Source: Botrytis cinerea B05.10
Taxonomy: Eukaryota; Ascomycota; Leotiomycetes; Helotiales; Sclerotiniaceae
Reading direction: 5' to 3'
Length of the DNA: 64,000 nucleotides
NCBI RefSeq assembly: GCF_000143535.2
Contig: NC_037324.1
Location: 1,922,001 to 1,986,000, forward strand
The translations under genes were made by a program, and so were the position numbers. The notes beneath the pieces were generated by a model, which saw only the letters and a list, made by a program, of their open reading frames with translations, was not told the DNA's origin and searched no databases. Each line of letters opens with the position of its first letter. The stretch's first letter is position 1. Of this stretch, positions 49,598 through 62,677 are shown piece after piece.

Positions 49598-50777
49598 ATG
49601 TCAAAGTCACTCGTTACTGGTGGGACAGGCTTCATTGGCCTCCATGTTGCCAAGATACTTCTTGAGTGTGGTCATACTGTTAATGCCACTGTCCGCAGCC
49701 TTAAGAGCCCCAAAAAGCTGAAGGGTCTGTCAGATTTGCAAAACAAGTATCCCGAACAACTATGTTTGTTCGAAGCCGATCTTCTGACGGCTGGCTCTTT
49801 CAAGAACGCTATGGCTGGCTGTGATCTAGTATACCATATAGCTTCGCCATTTCTAGTCCCACAGCAAATCAAGGATGGGATGAAAGACTGCGTCGAACCT
49901 GCTCCGCAAGGTACCAAGAACGTCCTTCACTCCGCCAACGAGACCCAAACTGTCAAACGTGTCGTTCTTACATCATCCAGTAAGAACTTTCTCCTATCTT
50001 GAAACTTGTTTTAGCTGACATTCGAATCTTCGCAGTTGCAGCAATCTATGGCGATAGTGTAGATTTAGTAAAGATGGAAGACTCGACCCTTACTGAAGCT
50101 CACTGGAATGTTACAATCACTGCCACCGATGATCCATACAGTTACTCGAAGATGATTGCCGAGCGCGAGACCTGGAAGCTGCAGGAAGCACAAAGCCGTT
50201 GGAACATGGTCGTTATAAACCCTGGACCGTCTCTATCACCAGAGTCAGCGTCTGGATCCTTATTCATGATCGAGAATATGTACCGTGGTGAGAATAAGAT
50301 GGGTGCGCCCGAGCTTCATTACCCATCGCGGATTTACGAGATGTTGCAGAGACACACGTTAAGGCGGGTGAGACCTTCAATGCAAAAGGGAGATATATAA
50401 TTGCTGGTGAACACAACTTGAGTATCTTAGACATGGCAAATCTGGTTAGGCCGATACAAAAACAGCCTAACTTACTTCCCAAGCCTATGCTGTATGCTGT
50501 CGGTCCTTTCATGGGAATCTCATGGAAGTGGGTATGCGCGAACATTGGCATTGGGTACAAGGTCAATCACCAGAAAAGCGTCCAAGAGCTGGGCCTCGTA
50601 TATCGTCCGGCAGAGAAGATCGTTCGAGATCATTATCGATCTTGGCTTTCCACCCAATCCGCAGAATTCAATTCAACCTGTCACAGGGTTGCATTACACC
50701 TTGACCAGACAGATCTATCAATCCATAGTTACCACATCTTTACTAGCAAGTTTCTCATATTATTGTATATTAAATAG
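49598..50777 (+). pseudogene. NAD(P)-dependent reductase (dihydroflavonol-reductase-like), frameshifted
   Basis: Exons 49598-49979 and 50036 onward (GTAAGA donor, CGCAG acceptor, phase 1). The N-terminus has TGGTGFIGLH at 7-16, a LVYHIASPF loop and the YSYSK active site. Around 50310-50325 the frame breaks: upstream it reads GAPEL.., while the family-type continuation (SLPIADLRDVAETHVKAGETF, then the C-terminal domain to KIVRDHY) is in another frame. A 1- or 2-base indel therefore splits the gene. The new frame stays open to 50777, past the natural end, which suggests the true stop was also lost or shifted. A sequencing error remains possible for the single indel. Second relative: 43267-44316. 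Confidence 0.72.
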
Positions 50778-52008
<1,231 letters not shown>

Positions 52009-52565
52009 CCCTAGAGTAGCAAAGTTAATACTTTCGATGAAAAGAAATTCAATATAAATTTCTATACAAATTTTTATATATATATTATATTTATAATATA
52101 TTTAATTCGCTAATAATAATATAATCAATTTATTAATAATAATTGAAATCGATATAGAATGAGATTTGTTTAATATTGACTTTTAATAAAAAAAAAAGAA
52201 AATGAAGGTTTTGAAAAGCTTTAGAAATTTCAGAATCGATAAATATTAGAATTGTAGAAAAAGTAGATGAAAGGAGAGTAAGTATAAGAATTAGAAGAAA
52301 GAAAGGAGTGAATATAAGAATTAGAAAAAGGAAGGGAATGAGTATAAAAATTAAAAGGAAAAGAGAAAGTATTAATCAAAAGTTTAAAAAAGATTATTTA
52401 TTTCATTTTCAATTTATTTTTCAATCAAAAGTTTTACTATTATATTACATTATCTTTAATCAGTATTTTAAAAACACTTTTTTCAATATATTATAAAAAT
52501 ATTGAATATTTTTTAAGACTGATAAAGCGACCACTTTGTTAATTGCGGATTCTGTTATTATAGGG
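52009..52565. mobile_element. CCCTGTG-terminus DNA transposon relic, copy C
   Basis: 557 bp, the shortest copy. Mutated start CCCTAGAGTAGCAAAGTT, end GTTATTATAGGG, flanked by ATA (52006-52008 and 52566-52568). It appears to lack an internal segment present in copies A and D. Confidence 0.8.
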
Positions 52566-52568
52566 ATA

Positions 52569-52843
52569 GAGTTGCTTTGTTAAGTCGTTTTATCATTTCA
52601 TTTGGTGGTCTTCGATGCGATCACTTGAATTTCGCGAGAACAATTATCCGAATTCTTTTACGCAACTCGTTTCTAGCATACCATAGTCTTTGGTCAGTGT
52701 TTTGTTGACTACAGATCTACTCACTTGTTGATCTTTATCCTCGAAACCTGGATAAATTTTTCCTCCGTCTCTTACTTGGCCTCTCGATAGCAACAGTCTT
52801 AAAAAGTAGACCTAGAAAGCCAGGCTTTACTCTAGAGAAAGAC
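52569..52843. other. Upstream region of the transcription-factor pseudogene
   Basis: No gene seen; balanced composition. Confidence 0.45.
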
Positions 52844-55800
52844 ATGATAGCCCTTTCAGCAGCAAGTGGTAGCCAGGATAAAGCTGAAATCTCGTGTCGA
52901 TCTTGTCGACAACGTAAATTGAAGTGTAGTCGCGCAAAGCCAAAATATGATACTTGCTCTAGGCTTCAACACAGATGCGAGTACCCAAAGCGCAAAAGAC
53001 CTCTAGGGTAAAAGATCCAATACACGAGGGAGAAAGATGCAAGTCCGGGTATGTTAGATGCTCACATCGAGAGGCAATTCATTGATAAACTACAGCAAGT
53101 TTTGTGGCCAGTGCCACTCTAGATGTGCAAGAAAAAACGCCGTCAGTACCTACTACTGTGGTGATCTTGACCTAGACTCGTCTTTCAAATTCGACCCAGG
53201 CGTACCAGTGCTTTCACAACAAAAAGCTCCGACACTGCCCGAGAACTTTGCTGGGCAAGAATTGATTGAGCTAGGTTTGCAGGAAGCTTTGCCAGCACAA
53301 GAGCTCATGGATGAACTGTAGGGGCTCAACTGTCTTTTAGACTTGCACGTAGCTATCAGCTTTACAGACATCATATTTTTTTCGTCCAATTCTACCCTGT
53401 CATAACTATGATTCATGAATATCGGTATTATACATCATTAACTCGAGCACCGCTTGCGCGGCCACCGATTTGTTTGAGGTATGCGATATGGGCTAGTGCC
53501 GCTTCATTGTCAGATGAGTATAAAAGCCTCGAAGACCTTCTTTACGGACGTGCACGAAGATACCTAGATGCATCAGACATAAAGGTTAGTTACCAATCGT
53601 GAAGCATGCTGATGTAGTATTGACTCACTTCTAGGGAGAGGTCTTTGTGACTATATACCATGCCCAAACTTGGTGCTTGATTGCAATGTTTGAGGCGAAG
53701 AACGCACGTTTTTCCCAATCATGGATGAGTTCCGGAAGAGCTGTTCGTTTAGTGCAAATGCTAGGTCTTTATGCTCTCGACGCGGAACGCGAAGACGCTA
53801 AACAAGTGTTGCATCCAGCGCAAGATTGGATAGATCTTGAAGAACGTCAAGGGACTTTCTGGACGGCCTTTTATGGGGATTGATGGGCTAGTGTTCTGAC
53901 GGGTTGGCCCACTACTATCAATGAGAATGAAGTATGAATTGTGCTGTTATCGCAATAATTGACTAGTTTTCTATTTAGATATTAACGAATCTTCCTGTTT
54001 CAGAATTATCGTTTAGGTTTGGGCTAGTAGAAGAGACGAACCCTTTTACTGAGGCTTTCAGCTCCGGAGGACTCGGACAAATATCACCATTTTCTGCACT
54101 TTTGTTGGCTACCAAGTTGTATGGGCACAATCGAGTGCATCTCAACATCAATAGCCCAAACGAGTGCGTTGAGTACGTCGAGAACGGCGAATTCTGGAAG
54201 CGCCATCGACGGCTCGACAACGCTTTGTTGAACACATTTCTGTATCTACCAGATAGTTTACGACTTCCGCACGGGATAAATGATATGAATACGGCTTTTG
54301 TTTATATGAGTATTCACGCTTCTTCAATAAATTTACATCAGGGAGCTATTGCTGCTTCAATGAAGCATGGGATTAACCCCGATGTTATTAGACACAGCCA
54401 AGTTCGCACTCTCACAGCTGAACAGGAGATTACTAATATTATGCAACAAATAGATAACGTGGATGTAGCTCTGGTTAGATCCATATCTCTTCTGTACCAC
54501 TAGATAATGCTCATTAAATGATAGCTGAACTCCTGGACAGGATTCTGTCTCTACGTCGCAGGTGGTGTCAAAGATCAGCAGTCTGATCAAATTTTCGATC
54601 AAGGTCTCAGAAATATAAATCATCTACTGTCGGCAGTACAACGAATCGGCCAATGACACAAGATTACAGAGCATTTTTATAGACAAAATCGACGAGATAT
54701 AACTAAAGCAGGACTAAGTGAATTTGGAGAAGGCCTCATTTACGGCTATTTTCCCAGACCCAACTCTACCAACCCGATATCTTCAGTGGATGATTCGCGA
54801 TCTGATTACCGTTAGTTTTCTATTCCTGAACAGACCTTGATAAAGCAAAAGATCTCAGACCCAAGGTTTGAAGTTGTTGAGGCTATCTGGGATTTGCCCA
54901 TAGACTACCCACTACAGTTTTCAAATATTATACTTTCTACTTCAGCTCCCAGAATTGGCACACGGAGAACATCCACTACTCAAGACACCCTTTCAATTAG
55001 GTCAATCGAAAAGATTTCGGACTCAATACCTGGCTCAAGCACCAATTCAAATCACAATTTCCACACGCAACCCGCACCACTCTTTCCTATGCGCGAACAT
55101 GAGCAAGTCTTCGCGAGATCTGATCGTGGTCCCCTGTGGTAGCAAAGTTAATATTTTCAACGAAAAGAAATTCAACATAAATCCCTATACAAATTTATAT
55201 ATATATATATATATATATTATATTTATAATATATTCAATTCGTTATTAATGATATAGTTAATCTATTAATAATGAATGGAATCAATATAGAATGAGATTT
55301 GTTTAGTATTGATTTTTAATAGAAAAAAAGAAAATAAGAGTTTTGAAAGGTTTTAGAGATTTCAGAATTCGATGAATATTAGGAAGACAAATAGAAGGGA
55401 AATAAATGTAAAAGTTAAATGAAAAGAGAAAAGTGAATATAAGAATTAGGAAAAAAAGAGAAGCGAGTATAAGAGTTAGAAGGAAAAGAGGAAGTATTAA
55501 TTGAAAGTTTAAAGAGAATGATTATTTATTTCATTTTCAATTTATTCTTTAATTAGAAACTTTATTATTTTATTATATTATATAGAATATATTATTTATA
55601 TATATTATCTATTTAATTTTAATCTATATATTTATATTTATTTCAATTATTAATCGAATTTAATATAAATAAAGTATTAATCATTTGAAACTAGAATTCA
55701 AATTGAAATTCAAGAATTTTATTAAATCCTTTTGAAATAAAAATTTCTAATTATTTACAAAAGAAAAAGCCTTTTAATCAATACTTTAAAAACGCTTTTT

Positions 55801-56008
55801 TCAATACATTATAAAAATATTGAATATTTTCTGGGGCTGACAAAGCGGCCACTTCGTCAATCGCGGATTCTGCCATCACAGGGGTCATAATGAAGGAGCC
55901 CCGGGCTTAAATGAATCGCAAATGTCAGATTTTGCAATTGAATATCCAGAAAGTCATATTGTTAACCATAACTATTATTTTAAGGACCTTTTTAATCAGT
56001 ATCAATAG
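52844..56008 (+). pseudogene. Zn2Cys6 transcription factor, wrecked and split by a transposon
   Basis: From the ATG at 52844 the zinc cluster reads C18-x2-C21-x6-C28-x6-Y35-x2-C38-x6-C45: canonical spacing but the fourth Cys is Tyr (TAT for TGT). A stop (or possible GTAAAA donor) follows at 53009. Downstream frames carry fungal-specific transcription-factor middle-domain features: LARPPICLRYAIWASAASLS (about 53443), GRAVRLVQMLGLYALD (53732), WTAFYGD then stop TGA at 53881 where homologues have Arg, WASVLTGWPT, then LLATKLYGHNRVHLNI. TAG at 53319 (where Gln is plausible) and a frameshift at the T-run 53369-53377 are further lesions. Copy D of the transposon family sits inside the last frame; without it and one GTC, the frame stays open to a TAG at 56006-56008. 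Confidence 0.85.
55132..55883. mobile_element. CCCTGTG-terminus DNA transposon relic, copy D, inside the pseudogene
   Basis: 752 bp, the best-kept copy: starts CCCTGTGGTAGCAAAGTT, ends ATTCTGCCATCACAGGG; flanked by GTC (55129-55131 and 55884-55886). Internal TATATA run at 55198-55218. Confidence 0.88.
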
Positions 56009-56520
56009 TAATTCAATGAAAAGTCTTTGTTTGATTATTGCTTCTATATTTTTTGTTGAAAGTCGTCAATCGGCAGCTGATCAAGCATAAAAATGCTTAT
56101 TTAGAGCTCTCTCATATAAATCTTCACAATACAACTAACTCCACCGAAACTATACCTAGTGATTTATACTCTCAGTGGTTATTACTTCCTTACAATTTAA
56201 TTTAAATTCTGTTTGAGATTCTGAAATGAAAGAACACAAAAAATCAGTTTAATTTTCTTTGCATCAAATCGGAATTCAACCTTCTTTTTTTCATAAAATA
56301 ATTCATAAGTTATTTGATGAACATTTCCACCATTTCAAAGCGTACTTGACTAATAATCAGGTCAAACAAATGGAATAAGTCAATCCGAATGCTTCCCAAA
56401 CATAATCATATGTTTAGGAAGCATTCGGGAGAGCGATGTTATTTTCTAAACAGAAAGTTTATGGATATACGAGTAATTCTGGTCATCTTCTGTAGTAAGA
56501 CGATGAGCAGTAAAAAGCAA
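56009..56520. other. AT-rich spacer with an inverted repeat
   Basis: No gene. Contains a 19-bp inverted repeat (listed separately). Confidence 0.5.
56386..56427. repeat. Inverted repeat, 19-bp arms, 4-bp loop
   Basis: Arms CGAATGCTTCCCAAACATA and TATGTTTAGGAAGCATTCG pair with one mismatch. The preceding bases (AAGTCAATCCGAATGC) match the terminal sequence of the Harbinger-like element at 47371-48031. Confidence 0.8.
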
Positions 56521-57690
56521 CTATGAAGAACCATTCGTAAAAAGCTCAGGCATGGTGATTATCACCTTCAAGGAGCCATGTTTCGAAGATAACTCAAACG
56601 CCTCGTAGGCGTCGTGGATATTGTTGAATGCGAAATCTAGACAATAATTAGCGGAATCCAGGTGGAAGAAAATGACACGCACTGTGCGAGACCAAAAAAT
56701 GAGGATCAATGCTACCTGACTCCACCATCTTGAGCAAATCAGGTGTGCTAATAGCATCAATAAGTCGAGTCCTTAAACCTAGCAGGAAAGTCAGTGATGA
56801 TCAGTGTGGCCGAGATATATAATATTACAGATATTGCGATTCCATAGCTTTTCCAGGTGAAGCTCGCATGATTCGCCGAAGACACCCAGGCTAGCGATGG
56901 TTCCCCCAGCGCCTATCAGAGCTTGCGCAATCCCGAAAGATTCAACGGTACCCACGGCTTCAATTACCACGTCGAACCCTCTACCCTTGGTTACTGCTAG
57001 AGCTGAAGTAATAACAGCATCCTGTCCTTCGAGAACACTGAACGTATGATCCGCACCCATAGACTTGGCCATCTCGAGCCTGGGATTACCCCTTCCCACC
57101 ATCACCGTCATTGACGGACCGAACAGATTCCTAGCCATCTGGAGGATCATCAATCCAATCGGACCAGTCCCTATGATCGCGATGGTTGACCCGGGTTGAA
57201 TATCACCATTCAGAACACCACACTCATAAGAAGTCGGGACCGTATCTGACAGAGTAACAGCGACTTTCGGGTCGATGCTCTCCGGCAGCGCATGCAGCGA
57301 GAATGGGGCATGAGGAATGCGGACGTACTCGGCCTGTGTGCCATCAATACAATTTCCAAGAATCCAACCACCGGATTCACATTGAGACGGCATCTTCCTA
57401 CGACAGTAATGGCAGGTCCCGCAAGACGTAATACAGGAAATAAGAACTTTCTGGCCAACGGTGAAATTCCTGACAGCTACACCGAGAGATTCAATGACGC
57501 CAACTCCTTCGTGACCGATAATACGGCCCGGAGTGCATGAAGGGACGTGGCCTTGAAGAATGTGAAGATCTGTTCCGCATATTGTGGTATGTAGGACCTT
57601 TACGATAGCGTCAGTGGGTTCCAAAATGACTGGTTTTGGGCGGTCTTCGACCGTGACCTTTCTGTCGCCTGTGTAGATGATAGCTTTCAT
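56521..57690 (-). CDS. Zinc-dependent alcohol dehydrogenase, medium-chain (MDR)
   Basis: Exons 57690-56829, 56778-56683, 56636-56521; 357 residues. The donor of intron 2 is GTGCGT; the join HNFAF gives the family-type segment SHNFAFNNIHDAYEAF. Catalytic zinc ligands: Cys38 and the His60-Glu61 pair (GHEGVGV); structural zinc: Cys90, 93, 96 and 104 in SCGTCHYCRRK..QC. Cofactor motif GTGPIG at 174-179. This is the NAD(P)-linked dehydrogenase group near threonine dehydrogenase and bacterial-type alcohol dehydrogenases; the real substrate cannot be told. An in-frame TTG extension to 57732 exists but MKAIIYTGDRKV is the natural start. Intact, in contrast to neighbours. Confidence 0.92.
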
Positions 57691-59302
57691 ATTTGTGTCT
57701 CTCTGAAGCACAGGCTGACTGTGTACCACCAAAAAATCTTCGAGGAAAGGATGTAGATATTGAGTAGTAGGTTATAGTATCGCTTGGCCCGTATTTATAG
57801 ATAATTTGCCATCTAGATAAGATAAAATGTATAAGCCCGGCTCAGAAAGCCCCGCGGGGCGCAAGTGAGCAACAATGACTATTAATTTGGCCAAGATAAC
57901 GTTGTAACTGTCAGTTAAGCATGTAACGTCGAAGAGCAAGGGTAATAAGTACACTACCAATAGTGCGAGTTTGAGCACTGTGTGATGATTCAGGGTCCAA
58001 AGCTCGTCAGCCCCTCAAGCAGGAGTGATAATAAGTGGGTATTCAGCTTGCAATTTTGTCGGATAGGACCTGGAGTGGAAAGTTTGTCTCCGACGTGATG
58101 TGACGTGGTTTTCTCAGAGCCAGCCCTCGACCAATCAGACTAAGTTCCCCTCTGGGGCTAAGTTCAAATCAATGTAGTTTGGTAGAATGCTATTGTTCCA
58201 CTGTCATCGGGTAGTATTTAGTAACCTGGTTACAAATGATTAGTATTGATTGTTTTTGGTCTTTGAGAGATCAAAGTTGTTTTGGAGTCGGGAAAATACG
58301 CCTCAAAATAAATTTAGAAGTGTGTGTGAGTTCTCAATCACAAAGGGTGGTTCTAGTATAGCCAATGGTCTATCGATAACGTACCCCATTGTACAAATGT
58401 TCGTGTGATTAGGTCCTAAAGTATGACATTTATAGACCACCTGTACGAACTAAACGTCTATGTTACTTCGCAAAGCCTACTACGGCTCGATGGAACTCAC
58501 ATCCACTGTACGTGCCCTAGTTTTTGTCTCACCGCTTTTGAAGTCAAGGATTAATTTGCATGGGCAAAATGATTTGATTGATGGTAAATTCAAGGCGGTG
58601 AGACAAAAATTGGGATCTGTACCTCCGTATAAAAGATCTTGGCACATGCAAGAGATTAATTGTGGACTTGCTTACGGGGCCTAGCCCTTTCGTTACATAT
58701 CATAATAGAGCTGAATAGTTGTGACAATCAGATGACGACGGAATCCAGACGAGCTGAACTTTACCTGTACAGATATTCTAATGATTGGGAAAATAGTTCT
58801 GTAGACGAACTATCTAGTATACTGAATTCTTTTGGTTTTGGTATCAGAATTTAGAGCATACTGTAGTATTGACTGTGTTATTTCCTATGAAGCAGATTAT
58901 CTATAAATTTTTCACGAGTAAAGATAAGTTTTGTACAGCGTACCATCAAATAGAAATATAAACATCAAGTAAGGTTAAATAGTTATCCACATGTGATTTT
59001 CGTTGTTGATAAGATTACAACTTAAATCGACTATGACCCTCAAATTATATTGATATTCAAATCGTTTAATTTAACCCTAATGAATATATATCAGTATTTA
59101 TTTTTGTACAAAAGTTTCTCATATATTCACTCGTCTAATAACTTGAATTGTATATTGACATGGAGAAATAGCATTTACAGATATGAAATGACTATATATC
59201 TTGAATCGACAATCAATTCGCAACCCCACTCCCAAAGTATCAAACCTATTTCTCCCCTGCTATTGCTAAATTTGCTGTGGCCAAACTAAGAGGTTTTGAT
59301 TG
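57691..59302. other. Intergenic, 1.6 kb
   Basis: Promoter of the alcohol dehydrogenase on the right of its start; 3' flank of the ATPase at the other end. Short frames at 58460-58854 and 59050-59289 have no recognisable content. Confidence 0.5.
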
Positions 59303-62300
59303 TCATTCGGAATTGAAATAAGCTGCAAAAGCTTTTTTCTCCAAGTCATCAACCTGCCCACCTTTCTTCAACATTTGTCTACGGAAGTAGATCCTCTTGG
59401 CCCATTTCCAAGACTCCACACCAAAAAAAAATAATGTAGCTTCCACAAATACTATGCCCCACTCCCAGGATATTCCAGTATGTTTGAATACTACATGATT
59501 AATCGTTGGGATATAGAGAGTTGGGAATATCGTAACGAAGCCAGCAAAAATAGCCCAGAATAGGAATTGGTTACGCCATACATCGATTGCCCATTGAGTT
59601 AAATATTTCTTGCTTTGCGGCTGCATTCTGAAAAACGAGCGACGCATATTCACCATCTCCCATGCAAGGAAGAGCGCAAACCAGGTAAGACAAACAAAGG
59701 TGGTGGCCCTAGCTCGAAAAACAGTATCACATTCAGTAGAATAAGAGTTGTTGCAATCGCTACCGAGATTGCCGTCGCCAAAAGCGAACATGACAAGTGA
59801 AAAGGCAGAGATGCAGAGAGCCGCCATCCAAAGACCGTAGACAACCATGTCAAGGAGCACTTCACGGGTGAAAACACCGATTTTGAGAGGGTGAGGTGGG
59901 CGTGACATGATGTCTGGGGCAGGTGCTTCAAATCCGAGTCCCATATCAGGCATTCCTAGTTCTTTGTTAGTTCTATTATAAGTTATGAGGGTGAATTGAG
60001 ACACGCTCACCGGATGTAATCATAATAACCCACAAGATCTCAACCGGAGCAAGAGGAAACACGGATAGATTGGACTTGTCCTTGAACACGAGCCCGATAA
60101 GCAGGGTTAACGCCTGGGCAACATTCTCAGCAAGAAGATGGAGAATAAATTTTTGAATATTATCAAACATGCGGCGGCCTTCTTCGACAGCGTTAATTAT
60201 TGATGCGAAATTATCATTCGTAAGTATAATGTCCGAAGCGTCCTTTGCAACGTCAGAGCCGGCCAGACCCATTGCAATACCGACATCAGCATACTTTAAG
60301 GAAGGCGAGTCGTTAACTCCGTCACCAGTCATCGCAACGAACCGGCCACGTCGATGTAGTGATTCAATCATTCGGACTTTAGTAGCTGGCGAGCATCGTG
60401 CGATAACCAGCGGCAAAAGAGGAAGAGCATCGACCTCATCATTTGACAACTTATCAAACTGCCCAGCCGTCATGACCATGCTCCGTTTTTTATCTTGGGC
60501 AATGGCTTCTATATTAGTTGGCAAAATCCCAACCTGAAGTGCAATAGCTTTCGCTGTACTCGGATGATCACCAGTCAACATGTGCACAGCAATACCTGAC
60601 GTATGACAAGCAGTGACTGCACCTGCAGTTTCAGGTCTGGGAGGATCGTAAAGACCTACAAGCCCACGAAAGACAAGATCAGATTCGATCACAGCTCTCT
60701 TAGGGACTTTTAAATCATCGACCTTATTAATCAACTCATTACTCGCAAATGCCAAAACACGAAGGCCTTGGCTAGCCAGTGCTTCCACATTATCGAGAAT
60801 CTGGCCGCGAATCTGTTCAGTTAATTTGACATTGCCGTTAGCGTAGCGGATAATTGAGCACGACTCTAGGACTCTCTCGACAGCGCCTTTGGTAAAAACC
60901 ATGGTGTGCTCGGCGCTCTCGAAAATGACTGACATCTTCTTGATACTAGAATCGAATGGATACTCTGCTTTCTGGGCCCAAATGGGATCATTATCACCAG
61001 TCCAGCGGGAGCGATTCCAGTTAAATCGAGATGCGAAGACCTGAATTGCGATATCCGTTGGGTCTCCGCGTGCTTTCCATTCACCTTCATGTATGTGCAA
61101 TTGTGCTAAATTTGCAAGAGAAGCGATATTGAGGAATTGTTCGAGGTCATTGTTATCCTTTAGAAGTTTATCAGGACTGGATACCAGTGCGTCTTTCTCG
61201 CTTGATACTTCCTCTTTTATTTCCTCTCTAGGCGCTGCTTTGCAATAGAATACGTCTCCAATCGTTGGGTCAATAGCATTTTCAGTGGTTCCGACAGAGT
61301 ATGTGCCCTTGCTTGGAATCCAAGCTTTCTTGACAGCCATTTTACCTTGAGTCAGAGTCCCAGTCTTATCAGAGCAGATATCTTCAGCGCATTAGCAGAG
61401 GCCAGAAATATATCAATGATTCTTAGCTCACCTGTAATGCCCCCTAAAGCTTCAAGAGAGTCAAGCTTTCGAACTACGACATGACGATCAACCATTCTCC
61501 TTGTACCGGCAGCCATAGTTATCGTCAAAACCACAATGAGTGACGCAGGAATCATGGAGAGACCAGTGGCAACGGCGTAAATAATAACTTCCCTGTTCTT
61601 CGAGAATTTATTCGCACCAAGGACAATGATACTACACACAATAGCGATTCCAAACAACAACAAAGCAAGCTTAGAAAGCTTCCGTTGCAATGGTGTTCCG
61701 ATATTTACACCAAGGAACCTACCGACGAAGTCGCCTGCAGTGAGTGCTCCTGCCTCTACATATCGATGAGGCTTTGCGCTTCCGTCCTGTTTTCGCTTGA
61801 CATGGCGTTTTTTGGAGTCCTCGCTACGAAGAGCAGTAGCAATGGAACCTATCTCAGTAGCCATTCCAGTAGCGTACACAACGCCGCGACCACGTCCTTT
61901 TGTTACAGTAAAAGAGCTGTACACAATGTTAAGACGATCCCCCGGTCCAGTGTCAGTTTCAAAGGTCGAGTTAGCTTCTTTTTGCACCGGAAGTGATTCG
62001 CCGGTAAGCAAGGCTTCATCGGTATCGAGATTCATAGTCTCAACTAGACTTCACAATTTCAGCGAAAGCTTTGGAAGAATTATGAGAAGGAACACACCGG
62101 ATATCTGCTGGGATAGTATCACCGACTTTTATCTCAACGAGATCTCCAAATACAAGTTCCCGTGTAGGAACAACGATACTGTTCCCATCACGAACAACGC
62201 TAGCAGTTGGAGAACTCATAGAGCGCAACGAGTCCATTGTTTTCTCAACACTAAACTCTTGGAAGAAGCCTACGGTAATATTTAATGCTATAACGGCAGT

Positions 62301-62677
62301 AATAACCCCGCCCTCGATATAGGAACCAATCCCAAAACTGACCGCCATGGCCAGGATCAGCACCTACAGAATTGGATCAGAAAATATTTTGCTAGTATAC
62401 AGGATGTGACACGCTTAACTAGAGTCATTGCATTTGCAACTTGTCGGATGAGAATTTTGACTGGAGAAACTCCAGGGCCATCATCGAGCTCATTTTCCCC
62501 GTACTTCTCGAGACGAGCTTTGGCTTCAGAAGCTGTAAGACCACTCTCAAGATTTGCGCCGATTTCATCCAATAGCTGTTCAATTGTCAAACTGTGCGGG
62601 AGGTCAGATAACTGCTCGTTTGCTTGACCAGATACGTGCGAAGTTTCCTCTTTTCTTCTGTCTTTGGCGGCAGTCAT
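59303..62677 (-). CDS. ena: P-type cation ATPase, ENA (type IID, Na+/K+ efflux) family
   Basis: Five exons: 62677-62420, 62363-62098, 62048-61432, 61381-60011, 59955-59303; 1054 residues. ENA ATPases expel Na+ (or K+) and support salt and alkaline tolerance. Seen: N-terminal cation-ATPase domain (LPHSLTIEQLLDEIG...GLTASEA), NAMTLVLILAMAVSFGI, actuator TGES at 190-193, phosphorylation site DICSDKTGTLTQGKM with Asp385, a KGA nucleotide-domain motif near 545, hinge TGDGVND at 732-738, and a C-terminal six-helix part. SDKTGTLTQGKM and the long N-domain insert (REEIKEEVSS) fit the fungal IID group; substrate (Na+ or K+) is inference. Two introns use AAG acceptors (62049-62051, 61382-61384), which CAG/TAG-only models would miss. 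Confidence 0.93.

Noticed and set aside
55132..55883. CCCTGTG elements as solo LTRs of a retrotransposon
   Set aside because: Termini are inverted, not TG..CA, and the flanking duplication is 3 bp; this fits a DNA transposon.
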